In this document: one piece after another, positions 17,089-25,557 of the stretch
Position numbering within the stretch: position 1 is the stretch's first letter
How the letters are laid out: each line of letters begins with the position of its first letter
Assembly: GCA_964568925.1 (NCBI GenBank)
Contig: CAZMSJ010000003.1
Span: forward strand, 28,969 to 92,968
Source: CAYQUL01 sp964568925
GTDB lineage: Bacteria; Patescibacteriota; Microgenomatia; UBA8517
Reading direction: 5' to 3'
DNA length: 64,000 nt
Program-made: the position numbers and the translations under genes
The notes under the pieces: model-generated
Database searches by the model: none
What the model was told of the DNA's origin: nothing
Seen by the model: the letters and a program-made list of their open reading frames with translations, nothing else

Positions 17089-18111
17089 ATGAAAGTTGCA
17101 TATACATATAACGTACGAAGAACAACTCCTGAACTTGGAAAAGGTCACCAACCTGATCTTGAGTTTGATGATCCTGCAGTCATTGATACGATTGCAAAGG
17201 CGATAGAGAAGTGTGGCCACACGGTCCTTCGAATTGAAGCTGATGATGAGGCGTTTACTAAACTTCAGAAACACAAAGACGAGATTGATATTGTGTTTAA
17301 CACCGCTGAGGGAATTCGTGGAGATGCTCGTGAATCACAAATTCCACTCTTTTGTGAAATGCTTGGTATTCCATACAGTCACTCAAACCCAACAACACAC
17401 GCCATTACCTTAAACAAGCAATTTACCAAACAAATTTTGGCTCAAGCCGGAATTAACGTTCCACAATCAATCGTCATTAGAAGTAAAACTGATGTAGTAC
17501 CTGAAACAATTGCGTTCCCTGTAATTGTGAAACCAAACAATGAAGGATCAAGTAAAGGAATCCTTGATAAGAGTGTTGTTGAAGACAAAAAGGATTTGGC
17601 AGAGAGAATTGTAGAGATATCAGAGAACTATTCAAAAGAAGTTTTAGTTGAAGAGTTTATTGATGGGCGAGAGTTTACCGTTGCAATTTTAGGAAACAAA
17701 AATCCACGAGTTCTCCCAATCATTGAACAAAAGTTTGACTTTCTCCCTCAAGGGATGCACCACATCGCAAGTTTTGAATTAAAGTGGGTCTATGAAGATG
17801 CACTTAAAAATCTTGAGGAGGCATATACCTGTCCAGCAAATCTAACTGAAGAGGAGAAAAGAATGATTGAAGACACAACCGTTGCTGTTTTTGGAGCATT
17901 AAACTGTGTTGACTGTTCACGGGTTGATTATCGAATGAACAGAGATGGTAAACTCTACTTTATTGAGATTAACTCTCTTCCGGGCTTAAACCCGGACCCA
18001 AAAATTATTAGTTATTTTAGACTTGCGGCATCAGCTGCTGGCATGTCATTTGATGAACTGATTGCTCAAATTTTGTCTGAAGCAATCTCACGATATCCTC
18101 ATCTTTCATGA
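17089..18111 (+). CDS. ATP-grasp ligase, D-Ala-D-Ala ligase-like (second of two)
   Basis: From ATG 17089 the protein has 340 residues. It is closer to Ddl than the first copy: MKVAYTYNVRR, FNTAEGIRGDARESQIP, CEMLGIPYSHSNP, FPVIVKPNNEGSSKGI (ATP lysine and Gly-rich loop), YTCPANL, and the metal/substrate motif FIEINSLPGLNP, which is intact. It could be the cell's true D-Ala-D-Ala ligase, but the partner genes suggest a dedicated peptide ligase. The alternative GTG at 17056 would overlap the peptidase gene. It ends in a 4-base overlap with the next gene. Confidence 0.85.
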   Translation: MKVAYTYNVRRTTPELGKGHQPDLEFDDPAVIDTIAKAIEKCGHTVLRIEADDEAFTKLQKHKDEIDIVFNTAEGIRGDARESQIPLFCEMLGIPYSHSNPTTHAITLNKQFTKQILAQAGINVPQSIVIRSKTDVVPETIAFPVIVKPNNEGSSKGILDKSVVEDKKDLAERIVEISENYSKEVLVEEFIDGREFTVAILGNKNPRVLPIIEQKFDFLPQGMHHIASFELKWVYEDALKNLEEAYTCPANLTEEEKRMIEDTTVAVFGALNCVDCSRVDYRMNRDGKLYFIEINSLPGLNPDPKIISYFRLAASAAGMSFDELIAQILSEAISRYPHLS

Positions 18112-18611
18112 AAACAAAAGTAATTGTTCATGACCTCATGCAAAACGGGTATGAGTATGTGCGAACAGAAGCCCCTGGAAAAAATTTTGCACCTCACTTT
18201 AAACCGGACCTTACTCCAAAGGAAATGCTTGAACTTGGAGTATTTGGAGGAAAGTATATGACTGATTGTAAAAAGGAATTCCCAGATTGGTACAGCAAGG
18301 CTAAGCTCTGTCATGAGTTTCATGATGCAAACCTTAATTTTTTCAAAGTGAATGCAAGCCAACCACTCTCTGTGTGGAGAAAAAAAGGGTGGATATATAA
18401 AGACGACCCAAGAGGGTGGTTCCAATGGTATTGTCGGTACTACTCTGGCAGACGAATTCCGGGTGAAGATGAGAGACAAATTGCACGCTGGTCAGCTATG
18501 AAGAGACATATTATTCAGCTGAAAAACAATTGTAAAAAACATGACTTCACCTGTCGTCCAAGACAGAGACAAGCTCTTCTTCACTGGGCATATGACTCAA
18601 GAAAGTACTAG
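18108..18611 (+). CDS. Conserved protein of unknown function
   Basis: A 167-residue soluble protein. Conserved-looking blocks are PHFKPDLTPKEMLELGVFGG, SVWRKKGWIYKDDPRGWFQW followed by YCRYYSGRR, and CRPRQRQALLHWAYDSRK. From memory, proteins with the DPRGWFQWYCRYY block occur in fungi and plants as well as some bacteria, without an assigned function; I cannot verify this here. It has many Trp and Arg residues and eight cysteines. The ATG overlaps the second ATP-grasp gene by 4 bases, so it belongs to the same operon. Confidence 0.75.
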   Translation: MKTKVIVHDLMQNGYEYVRTEAPGKNFAPHFKPDLTPKEMLELGVFGGKYMTDCKKEFPDWYSKAKLCHEFHDANLNFFKVNASQPLSVWRKKGWIYKDDPRGWFQWYCRYYSGRRIPGEDERQIARWSAMKRHIIQLKNNCKKHDFTCRPRQRQALLHWAYDSRKY

Positions 18612-18630
18612 TTGTGATATTCTGTAGGTA

Positions 18631-18765
18631 ATGAAAAAAATAACAACACTTCGAATCAAAAAGTATAAAAAATCTAATCCTACAAAGGCAAAAATGATCT
18701 CAAGTGCAATTAAAAGAGGTATGAAGCAATATGCCGAAACCTTCAGACGACTCGCAAGTGCTTGA
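18631..18765 (+). CDS. Small basic 44-residue peptide
   Basis: ATG at 18631, stop at 18763-18765, directly abutting the converging helicase gene. The peptide begins MKKITTLRIKKYKKSNPTKA and ends ETFRRLASA; about a third of residues are Lys or Arg. A GTAGGT sequence precedes the ATG closely. It follows the ATP-grasp/C39 operon by 19 bases in the same direction. It could be a nucleic-acid-binding peptide, a substrate of the operon's enzymes, or a chance frame. Confidence 0.45.
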   Translation: MKKITTLRIKKYKKSNPTKAKMISSAIKRGMKQYAETFRRLASA

Positions 18766-20097
18766 TTACTTCTTCCCTCTAATTGAACGAATATATTTTA
18801 ATTGACGATCTTCCTTCTCACTATCAACAAGCTTATAGAGCTCTCCTTGGGCATCATCTGAGAGGGAATGGAATTCTTTATCCATTTCAGAAACATCAGG
18901 GTTAACCATTAAGGCCATATTATTAATTCCTGTTAACTTCATTCCCTCAAGCGTTCGTACTCGAGAAAGGGCAACATATCCCATCCCTGGAACAAATGAC
19001 TTTGAAAGGTCAATAACTGCGGCATCTAAACTCATACCTTGGCTTTTGTGAATAGTAATTGCCCAAGCCAAGCGCAAAGGTACTTGTTTCACTTCAGCTT
19101 TAATAACTCCTTCATCTTCAACTGCCCATGCTTCAGGTTTAGCTTGAATTTCACGACCATCAAGGGTGCGAACGATCGGGTAGTTTTCCAATCCAAAATC
19201 AATTACTTCACCAAGTGTGCCATTCACATACCCTTTGTCATAATTATTTTTAACAAACATAACAATGGCACCTTTTTTTAGTACTAACTCTTCAGGGGCT
19301 AAACACGCTTTCTTCATGACATCAATCAGTTCCTTTTTCCCAGTTCCACTCATACGAAAGACATAAGAGTGTGTATCAATGTGAGTAAGCTCAGTTGCAT
19401 TAATCGTGTCTACATCCACGTTATGTGTAAACAGTTTGGTAGGAACGGTCGTGTTATCAATATCTTTGTTGAGTCTACTCGTTAGGAGATCAATCGTATC
19501 CTCGGTTACTCGAGAATTTCGTATGTCATTTAAAACGGACAAGAAACTTCCATCAGCTTGTCTATATTGCTCATCTAAGTAGCAAACCTTTAAGTTCATA
19601 TTGTTCCAAACCTCTGCCTCATAGGCAAACCCTCCTTTTTCCCCTGGACGGGTGATAGGGGGAAGCTGAAAAAAGTCACCACACATAATGACCTGCAATC
19701 CTCCAAAAGGCTCATCTTTGAAGGTAAAGGCACGGCATACTTTATCAACCATATCGAGCCGATACCCATGAAGCATCGATATTTCATCGATAATTAAAAC
19801 CTTGGCATAAATAAAGCGCATACGGAGGTGAACCTTCTCGAGAAGTGCTTTCAAATCCTTCTCATGTAAAACGTCTTTAATACCAATGCCACTCCAGGAG
19901 TGAATGGTCATTCCATTTATGTGTGTAGCAGCGATCCCCGTTGATGCAGTTATACCGATCGCCACATTATGTTCCTTTAGGTAGGAGATGTACTGGTTTA
20001 AGACATATGTTTTTCCACTCCCAGCCGGTCCTGTCAAAAAGACATTGTTTCCCATCTTCAATATATCCAATGCTTGCTTTTGATTCATGGTCTTCAT
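18766..20097 (-). CDS. Pif1-like SF1B DNA helicase
   Basis: A 443-residue helicase. Motif I is FLTGPAGSGKTYVLN (residues 20-34), Ia is ITASTGIAATHINGMTIHSW, motif II is VLIIDEISML, III is QVIMCGDFFQLPPI, V/VI are LAWAITIHKSQGMSLDAAVIDL and YVALSRVRTLEGM. This is the Pif1/RecD2 arrangement, 5'-to-3' translocation and G4 or replication-fork processing in characterised relatives. No nuclease domain is attached. A second in-frame ATG at 20088 is an alternative start. Confidence 0.93.
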   Translation of the reverse strand: MKTMNQKQALDILKMGNNVFLTGPAGSGKTYVLNQYISYLKEHNVAIGITASTGIAATHINGMTIHSWSGIGIKDVLHEKDLKALLEKVHLRMRFIYAKVLIIDEISMLHGYRLDMVDKVCRAFTFKDEPFGGLQVIMCGDFFQLPPITRPGEKGGFAYEAEVWNNMNLKVCYLDEQYRQADGSFLSVLNDIRNSRVTEDTIDLLTSRLNKDIDNTTVPTKLFTHNVDVDTINATELTHIDTHSYVFRMSGTGKKELIDVMKKACLAPEELVLKKGAIVMFVKNNYDKGYVNGTLGEVIDFGLENYPIVRTLDGREIQAKPEAWAVEDEGVIKAEVKQVPLRLAWAITIHKSQGMSLDAAVIDLSKSFVPGMGYVALSRVRTLEGMKLTGINNMALMVNPDVSEMDKEFHSLSDDAQGELYKLVDSEKEDRQLKYIRSIRGKK

Positions 20098-20136
20098 TAT
20101 ACGGGGAGCAGGGCAAGAAAGTTTGAGCGAAATACA

Positions 20137-20164
20137 TTGACATTTTTTAGAAAAAATATACAGT
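20137..20164 (+). promoter_or_regulatory. Promoter of candidate small RNA
   Basis: TTGACA (20137-20142), 16-bp spacer, TACAGT (20159-20164); predicted +1 near 20171. No coding frame follows before the terminator at 20248-20271. Confidence 0.6.
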
Positions 20165-20170
20165 AAAGGT

Positions 20171-20271
20171 ATGTGTCATGGCGCTCAGAGAAAGCTTGAG
20201 CCCTTCATAACCAACAAGGGCAAGGTGGTTTTCGCCCCCTTTTTCACCTCAGCAACAGCTGGGCTTTTTTT
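20171..20271 (+). ncRNA. Candidate structured small RNA of about 100 nt
   Basis: The transcript between a near-consensus promoter and an intrinsic terminator contains no ORF of note. It can fold into consecutive hairpins: GCTCA/TGAGC (20183-20187 with 20197-20201), CCCTT/AAGGG (20201-20205 with 20216-20220), GGTG/CGCC (20224-20236) and the terminator stem. GCTCAG near the 5' end can also pair with CTGGGC just before the U tract, closing the molecule. It lacks the GGAA/AGCAG core of SRP RNA. Class unknown. Confidence 0.5.
20248..20271 (+). terminator. Intrinsic terminator of candidate small RNA
   Basis: Six-base-pair stem CTCAGC/GCTGGG with loop AACA, followed by C and seven T. It ends the candidate RNA and lies well before the promoter at 20310. 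Confidence 0.75.
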
Positions 20272-20309
20272 ACACCAAATGGATTTTTCTACGTTTGTGA
20301 CTTGTAGTA

Positions 20310-20338
20310 TTGACAAACTGATTTATTAGGTATAAGAT
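20310..20338 (+). promoter_or_regulatory. Promoter of secreted protein gene
   Basis: TTGACA (20310-20315), 17-bp spacer, TAAGAT (20333-20338). Predicted +1 about 20345, giving a 66-nt leader before ATG 20411. Confidence 0.65.
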
Positions 20339-20359
20339 AAGTACCCATAGGTTATTATT

Positions 20360-20410
20360 ATATGGTTTTTGCGAATCTTGCCCACAGCAAGACTCACCAA
20401 AACCACATAT
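20360..20410 (+). promoter_or_regulatory. Long leader hairpin abutting a start codon
   Basis: ATAT+GGTTTT (20360-20369) pairs with AAAACC...ATAT (20399-20410, two-base bulge), and TCTTGC/GCAAGA (20376-20381 with 20387-20392) closes an inner loop CCACA. The structure ends at the base before ATG 20411 and there is no clear Shine-Dalgarno sequence. It may control translation or mRNA stability; no known riboswitch is recognised. Confidence 0.5.
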
Positions 20411-22246
20411 ATGTCTATGGAAAGAACTACATTATTTGAAGCAGCAGTTGTAGGAGGAGCAATCCTTCTCTCTTCTGCCCCAGAAGCTACTCCTCTCCGA
20501 GCGGCAGACTCATTACCCTCTGAAATTCCTGCTACAACCATTGTTACACCGCTTCCTGAAAGCTATCGTGACTTTACCCCAAGTATTAATTCTGCTGTAA
20601 ACAGTCCAGAATTCCAAACTTCAGACCAAGACCCAGGATTTATCCTCTTTAATACCTATGACCAGAATGACCCAACGGCACAAGACAGACTCATTGCAGA
20701 TTTAGGTGTTCAAAAAACATGGATCATTACTCATGGAATTCCAGCAGATGTTTTTGAACAGGGAATCATGAATCTTCCACTTGAATCACAAAAAACTAAC
20801 TTTAACGTTCCAGTCAACCGTTTAGCAAAGGACTTTGGTGATGCAAAGGAAGGTAGCTTGTTAATTCCATATACCAGTACATCAGGGGAGAGTAAACTTG
20901 CTATTTTTGCTGATCCAGATGGACTTGGAGAAGATACCAAAATTGACATGCTTGGACTTGTTCCAAATGAAGGATCAGTAATAACTGAACCAAAAGGACT
21001 CCCAGCACTCTTTAAGAGAGGTATCGATGGCCAGTACGTAGCCGTGAGTATATTTGCAGTTCCACAAGAGAGTGAAACAGGAAAAGAACTTGTTCCAACA
21101 GTGACAGGGACACCAGTGTATCAAGCTGAAGTTGCAACTGACAGCTTAAACCTTCGAGATGTACAAAACCCTACAACTGTCGTGAGACAGATTCCACGAA
21201 ACTCAAAAATTATGGTTATTAGTGACAGAAAAATAACTGTTCCAGGCAAAAACGCAATCTTCCGCCAAGTATTCACCCAAGGTGGAATAGGATTAGCTGC
21301 GGAGAACCTTCTTAACATCAGCCCAATCATGGGATCTGCTGAATACAATAATCCAGTGAATCTCTATGCATCTGTGATTACTTCTGCAGAGACCATCACA
21401 ACAAATGAAGGTATCCGCGTACAAAGTTCAGACATTATAGCTGAACAAATTTTGCCAGATGTACCGGTACGACCAATTGTTTTTGTACAAAGCACGGAAA
21501 TGCAAAACCAACCTGACCAATTTAGAACGGGGAAAATGACGGTTAACAATGTACAAAACTTTTTACCTTTAAATGATGGTGAAAACCCGAAAAAGCCCAA
21601 CTTTACGTTAGATGGTGTTGAGACAGTGCTCGATTCAAATCAAGCAATTGCGATATCCGTCGAACAATCATTTATGCGCATTGCAAAAGCAAATGGTCTT
21701 ATACCAAAAGACACTACTTTTGAAGATTTTATGCGAAATTACCAGGACCTTCAAATACCAATCTTCGGAAAAGATGGTGTGACAAATTCTTTTCAAGTAA
21801 ATGCTCCAATTATCTTTAGATTCAGAGGTTTTGAAAGCACTAAGCCTCAAAAAGGGTTAGTAAATACAAGTAATGGCAGCTTTGAAAGAAGCCTCGGACC
21901 TAATGGAGAGCTTATTGTCGATATGTATTACACAAATGCGAAAAATAACACCCAATATATGAAATTTAATATTGAAGATACGCCAAATAGTGATGAGTGG
22001 TATTCAAATATGCTATTTGTGAACGCAATATTCTCCCTTGGAGATGGGGATTCATATGCAGATTTCATCTCTATGTTTGGCCATTATTATGAAGGATATA
22101 GTAATATTTCAACGGCACCTGACTTAACTGAAATTTATAATCCTAACATTCAAGTGTATCCTAGCTTCCCATTAGGTGCGTGGGATTCGGACAGAAGCAT
22201 GGAAGTGTATACCAACAAATACACACCTTTTTCCTTCAAGAGATAA
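20411..22246 (+). CDS. Large secreted protein with SH3-like segment
   Basis: 611 residues from ATG 20411. The N terminus MSMERTTLFEAAVVGGAILL is a signal peptide or membrane anchor. A segment at about residues 241-300 (VATDSLNLRDVQN, IPRNSKIMVIS, GGIGLAAENLLNI) resembles a bacterial SH3 domain, often used to bind cell walls. The rest is low-similarity extracellular sequence rich in Asn, Pro and Thr, without cysteine clusters. It is followed by another large exported protein. Possibly a surface or wall-associated factor; function unknown. Confidence 0.75.
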   Translation: MSMERTTLFEAAVVGGAILLSSAPEATPLRAADSLPSEIPATTIVTPLPESYRDFTPSINSAVNSPEFQTSDQDPGFILFNTYDQNDPTAQDRLIADLGVQKTWIITHGIPADVFEQGIMNLPLESQKTNFNVPVNRLAKDFGDAKEGSLLIPYTSTSGESKLAIFADPDGLGEDTKIDMLGLVPNEGSVITEPKGLPALFKRGIDGQYVAVSIFAVPQESETGKELVPTVTGTPVYQAEVATDSLNLRDVQNPTTVVRQIPRNSKIMVISDRKITVPGKNAIFRQVFTQGGIGLAAENLLNISPIMGSAEYNNPVNLYASVITSAETITTNEGIRVQSSDIIAEQILPDVPVRPIVFVQSTEMQNQPDQFRTGKMTVNNVQNFLPLNDGENPKKPNFTLDGVETVLDSNQAIAISVEQSFMRIAKANGLIPKDTTFEDFMRNYQDLQIPIFGKDGVTNSFQVNAPIIFRFRGFESTKPQKGLVNTSNGSFERSLGPNGELIVDMYYTNAKNNTQYMKFNIEDTPNSDEWYSNMLFVNAIFSLGDGDSYADFISMFGHYYEGYSNISTAPDLTEIYNPNIQVYPSFPLGAWDSDRSMEVYTNKYTPFSFKR

Positions 22247-22302
22247 TTTTTAGTAACTACGATCTTTACAATCTCATCTCAAAAGATTAACTTAGTAGTA
22301 GT

Positions 22303-25300
22303 ATGATTCAAAATATTGGAAGAAAGCTACTTGTTGTGCTTTTTGCTTTTATCATCATTGGACTAATAATTTTTTTAAGGGTAAGAACTACTACCACTCC
22401 AACACAGTATTTCTCAACGAAGGATAATCAGACCGTTGAAGTTGTAGGAACTACTTCAAATCATGTAATTGAACTTTCAAGTTCAGGTAACAGTCTTTTA
22501 CAAGAGTTTCTTGATACTCAAGGATTTTGGAAAGAAGGGGCAATAAATTCACAAGTTTACTACGCACAATCGGGTCGTTTCCAAATAAAACACCTTCAAA
22601 TAAACTTTGTAGATCAACCACAATCAAGTCTACTTTTTAAAGGAATCGAGGATTTAGGTTCTGTTGGTATCCAAATCGAGCCAGAGACTTTCACGGTGAC
22701 TATAAACGTATATGCAACACAATACCTCTTAAGTACGGTAAAAGAACCTGGTCGCAGCACCCAAATATCATCTATGATCCTAACTGGTATTTTTAGAACT
22801 ATTCATCCTTTAGTAGGAGATTTGAAAAGTTCAAATGGCTTTGATATTGATACCTACATTCGTGATTTTGAAAAAGAGAACAAAACAATTGTTTCAGTTA
22901 AAAAGAAGACAGGTTTTTCATTCGTGAAATCGGTATATGCGGATGCTTGTAGTAATTACCACTACGACCTTGGTGCCGCACAAAGTGTGAAATCATGTAC
23001 AGGAGGTGGAACTCCAGGAGCTTCATGCAATGTTGCTTCGGAATGTTCCGGCGGAACTTGTGACGCACGTTGGAAATGTGTTACGACAAACCCAGGGGGA
23101 GGAAATTGTGTAATGGTTAGTGGAGGTCCAGGATTTCAAGCGTGTGCTCCAGGAAGTTTAGGAAACTGTGATAATGGCAATTGCCCTGCACAAGTAAGTA
23201 CTGGAGGTGGAGCAACAAGAGTTTGTGGAAATGGAATTTGTGAAAGTGGAGAAACTACTGCTTCATGCCCAGCTGACTGTACTTCAACGGGTGGAAGTAG
23301 TGGTGGAGGAGGAAACACCTGTTCTGGCGCCTGTTTTGGCGGGATAAATAACTGTGGGGAGGTGGGCAGACAGCTAGCATCAGGTTCTTGCTCAAACGGG
23401 GAATTGTGTTGTGGATTCGGTCCCCCTGTAGGCGTTCCGTGCCGCATCTGGGATCATGTACCAGTAGATGTTGCAGTGGGACAGACAGTAATGGTTGGTT
23501 TTACTGGATTTGTTTACGGCGACATTTGGACGATGTCTACCGCAACTTTGACGAATCCTATTGTTGCAAATGTTTTTCCACTTTCTGAGAATCATTGTTG
23601 TAGCCCTATCTTTGGAGGAGCATCACAAAGGTTTTACATAACAGGATTAGTGCCAGGAAGTACCTGGATAACAAACAAATGGGATATCAGTTCACCAGGG
23701 TCATGTCAAAATTCATTTTTAGTGAATGTCACAGCGAACACAGTTATTCCAACAATCACTTTAACCGCAAATGGCTCGTCTGGACAGGTTACAGTTAATT
23801 CAGGTAGTAATGTAACGCTTAACTGGAGAGCTACAAATGTTGATAGCTGTACTGCATCAAATGACTGGTCTGGCGACAAGTTGGTTAACGGGACAGAAGT
23901 CCAAAACAATGTAACAACAAACAAACGATATACATTGACTTGTATAGGAGCGACTGGAACTGTTACTGCATCTGTAAACGTCAACATAAACGGAGGACCG
24001 GCACTTCCATTAATTAACCTTAACATCAACAATTCACCCGCACAAATTGTCTATGTACCACAAAGCCCTAATACATGGCCATATCTCTTTAACACTTGGT
24101 TTACTTGGACAACACAAAATGCAACGTCATGTGTTGGTGTTTCTCGACCACACAATTACCCATATCCACAACCAATTACATTAGGACCATGGCCAGGTTG
24201 GTATCTTTGGGATTGGACAAAGCCAATCAATCAGGCGTATTCGGCTGGAGCAGCAGTTGCGACATTAGCAACATCATTTTATGACCTCACATGTACTGGT
24301 CCAGGGGGAACATCCACTGATACGATTCAAGTAGTTCCAGGTGGGATACCTGATGTCGTTGGTGATTGCCAAGTACCTCAACCTCAAGATCCACCAACTT
24401 CTGTTTGTGCACCAAGTCCAACAACAAATGGATCAATTACGTGGGAGTGGGCTCCTGTTGTTGGTGCCAACCAATATTCAGTTGTTATTCAAAACGTACC
24501 TGGATTTACGAATGTTCTTGGAACAGCAACAGGAGATAGACCAGCCGCATTTTTCAACTGCAATGCGACAACATGTAGATATACAACAAGTTTGCCAGCT
24601 GGCACATACCGAAGTTCAATCATTGCAAGTAATACAGCCGACATTTGTTTGCCATCAAATGCAGGAACTTCAGCCCCATACACTCTTGACCTTTGTCCAG
24701 TTGCTGCATGGTGGCAAGGGGGAGCAGGGAATATCTTGTCTGAAGGGTTAATTACATCTCAAGTCCCATACAGTACATTAAACTTCATTGAAGATGGAAC
24801 GAGTGGAATACCAGGTCTTGTATCAGGAACTGCTATTAACACAGGGAGTGGAGCAATTTCATCAACAGGATGGTCAACAAATAGTACCTTTGGCGGAACA
24901 ATCCCAACGTACGATGACTTCTATGCACAAGTACCAGCAGGTACAACCTTTATTGATCCTGGAGCAAACATTGCACCGGCAACACTGCAATCAGGAGGAA
25001 CAGCTGATGCGGCTGGATACCATTGGTACCGACATACTGGAGACGTAACAATTACTGGCGACGTTTTAATTCCATCTGCACGAAAAGATATCCTTTTTGT
25101 TGATGGGGGAGATGTAAACATTAATGGAAAAATTCAGTTTGCAAATCGAGCTAATAGTTTCTTTATGGTGATTACCAAACCGACAGCAGGTGGACTTAAG
25201 GGTGACATTAAAGTTCGATCAACGGTAACAGCAGCTACAGGGACACCAGCACTTGAAGGAATGTTCTGTGGATCACACATGACAACTGGAGCAGGCAACA

Positions 25301-25479
25301 CCCCACTCGTTGTTCGAGGTTCAGTTGTCCTAACCGGAGGAATAACCCTTGAGCGTGACCTGGCTGGTGGAAACAACACGGAGGCTGCTGAAAAGTTTGT
25401 GCAAAGTCCAGAACTGATGTACAACTATCCACCAGCATTAACATTCAAGAGACTCTCCTGGCAAGAAGTTGCACCGTAA
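22303..25479 (+). CDS. Giant Cys-rich surface protein with Ig-like domains
   Basis: 1058 residues. One N-terminal membrane helix (about 9-27), a globular part to about 205, then Cys-rich modules: CNVASECSGGTCD, CGNGICESGETTASC (near 307) and CSGACFGGINNCG. Two bacterial Ig-like units follow (about 480-565, with SGSNVTLNWRATNVDSCTAS, and 566-690 with WTTQNATSCVG), then a fibronectin-like stretch. The C-terminal 200 residues (DVTITGDVLIP, DGGDVNINGKI, GSVVLTGGI) are a beta-solenoid-like region seen in many Patescibacteria exported proteins. Likely a cell-surface adhesin or a pilus-associated protein; the role is inferred from architecture only. Confidence 0.82.
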   Translation: MIQNIGRKLLVVLFAFIIIGLIIFLRVRTTTTPTQYFSTKDNQTVEVVGTTSNHVIELSSSGNSLLQEFLDTQGFWKEGAINSQVYYAQSGRFQIKHLQINFVDQPQSSLLFKGIEDLGSVGIQIEPETFTVTINVYATQYLLSTVKEPGRSTQISSMILTGIFRTIHPLVGDLKSSNGFDIDTYIRDFEKENKTIVSVKKKTGFSFVKSVYADACSNYHYDLGAAQSVKSCTGGGTPGASCNVASECSGGTCDARWKCVTTNPGGGNCVMVSGGPGFQACAPGSLGNCDNGNCPAQVSTGGGATRVCGNGICESGETTASCPADCTSTGGSSGGGGNTCSGACFGGINNCGEVGRQLASGSCSNGELCCGFGPPVGVPCRIWDHVPVDVAVGQTVMVGFTGFVYGDIWTMSTATLTNPIVANVFPLSENHCCSPIFGGASQRFYITGLVPGSTWITNKWDISSPGSCQNSFLVNVTANTVIPTITLTANGSSGQVTVNSGSNVTLNWRATNVDSCTASNDWSGDKLVNGTEVQNNVTTNKRYTLTCIGATGTVTASVNVNINGGPALPLINLNINNSPAQIVYVPQSPNTWPYLFNTWFTWTTQNATSCVGVSRPHNYPYPQPITLGPWPGWYLWDWTKPINQAYSAGAAVATLATSFYDLTCTGPGGTSTDTIQVVPGGIPDVVGDCQVPQPQDPPTSVCAPSPTTNGSITWEWAPVVGANQYSVVIQNVPGFTNVLGTATGDRPAAFFNCNATTCRYTTSLPAGTYRSSIIASNTADICLPSNAGTSAPYTLDLCPVAAWWQGGAGNILSEGLITSQVPYSTLNFIEDGTSGIPGLVSGTAINTGSGAISSTGWSTNSTFGGTIPTYDDFYAQVPAGTTFIDPGANIAPATLQSGGTADAAGYHWYRHTGDVTITGDVLIPSARKDILFVDGGDVNINGKIQFANRANSFFMVITKPTAGGLKGDIKVRSTVTAATGTPALEGMFCGSHMTTGAGNTPLVVRGSVVLTGGITLERDLAGGNNTEAAEKFVQSPELMYNYPPALTFKRLSWQEVAP

Positions 25480-25557
25480 AAAGATCCTCGTCAAAATTAA
25501 TAGCGGCGACCGAAACAAGGAATATTAAAAAGAATTGCTTTTAGTCGTTTAACTCTG

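Noticed and set aside
20171..20271. Signal recognition particle RNA
   Set aside because: The size fits but the conserved apical GGAA loop and asymmetric AGCAG/ACC bulge are absent.
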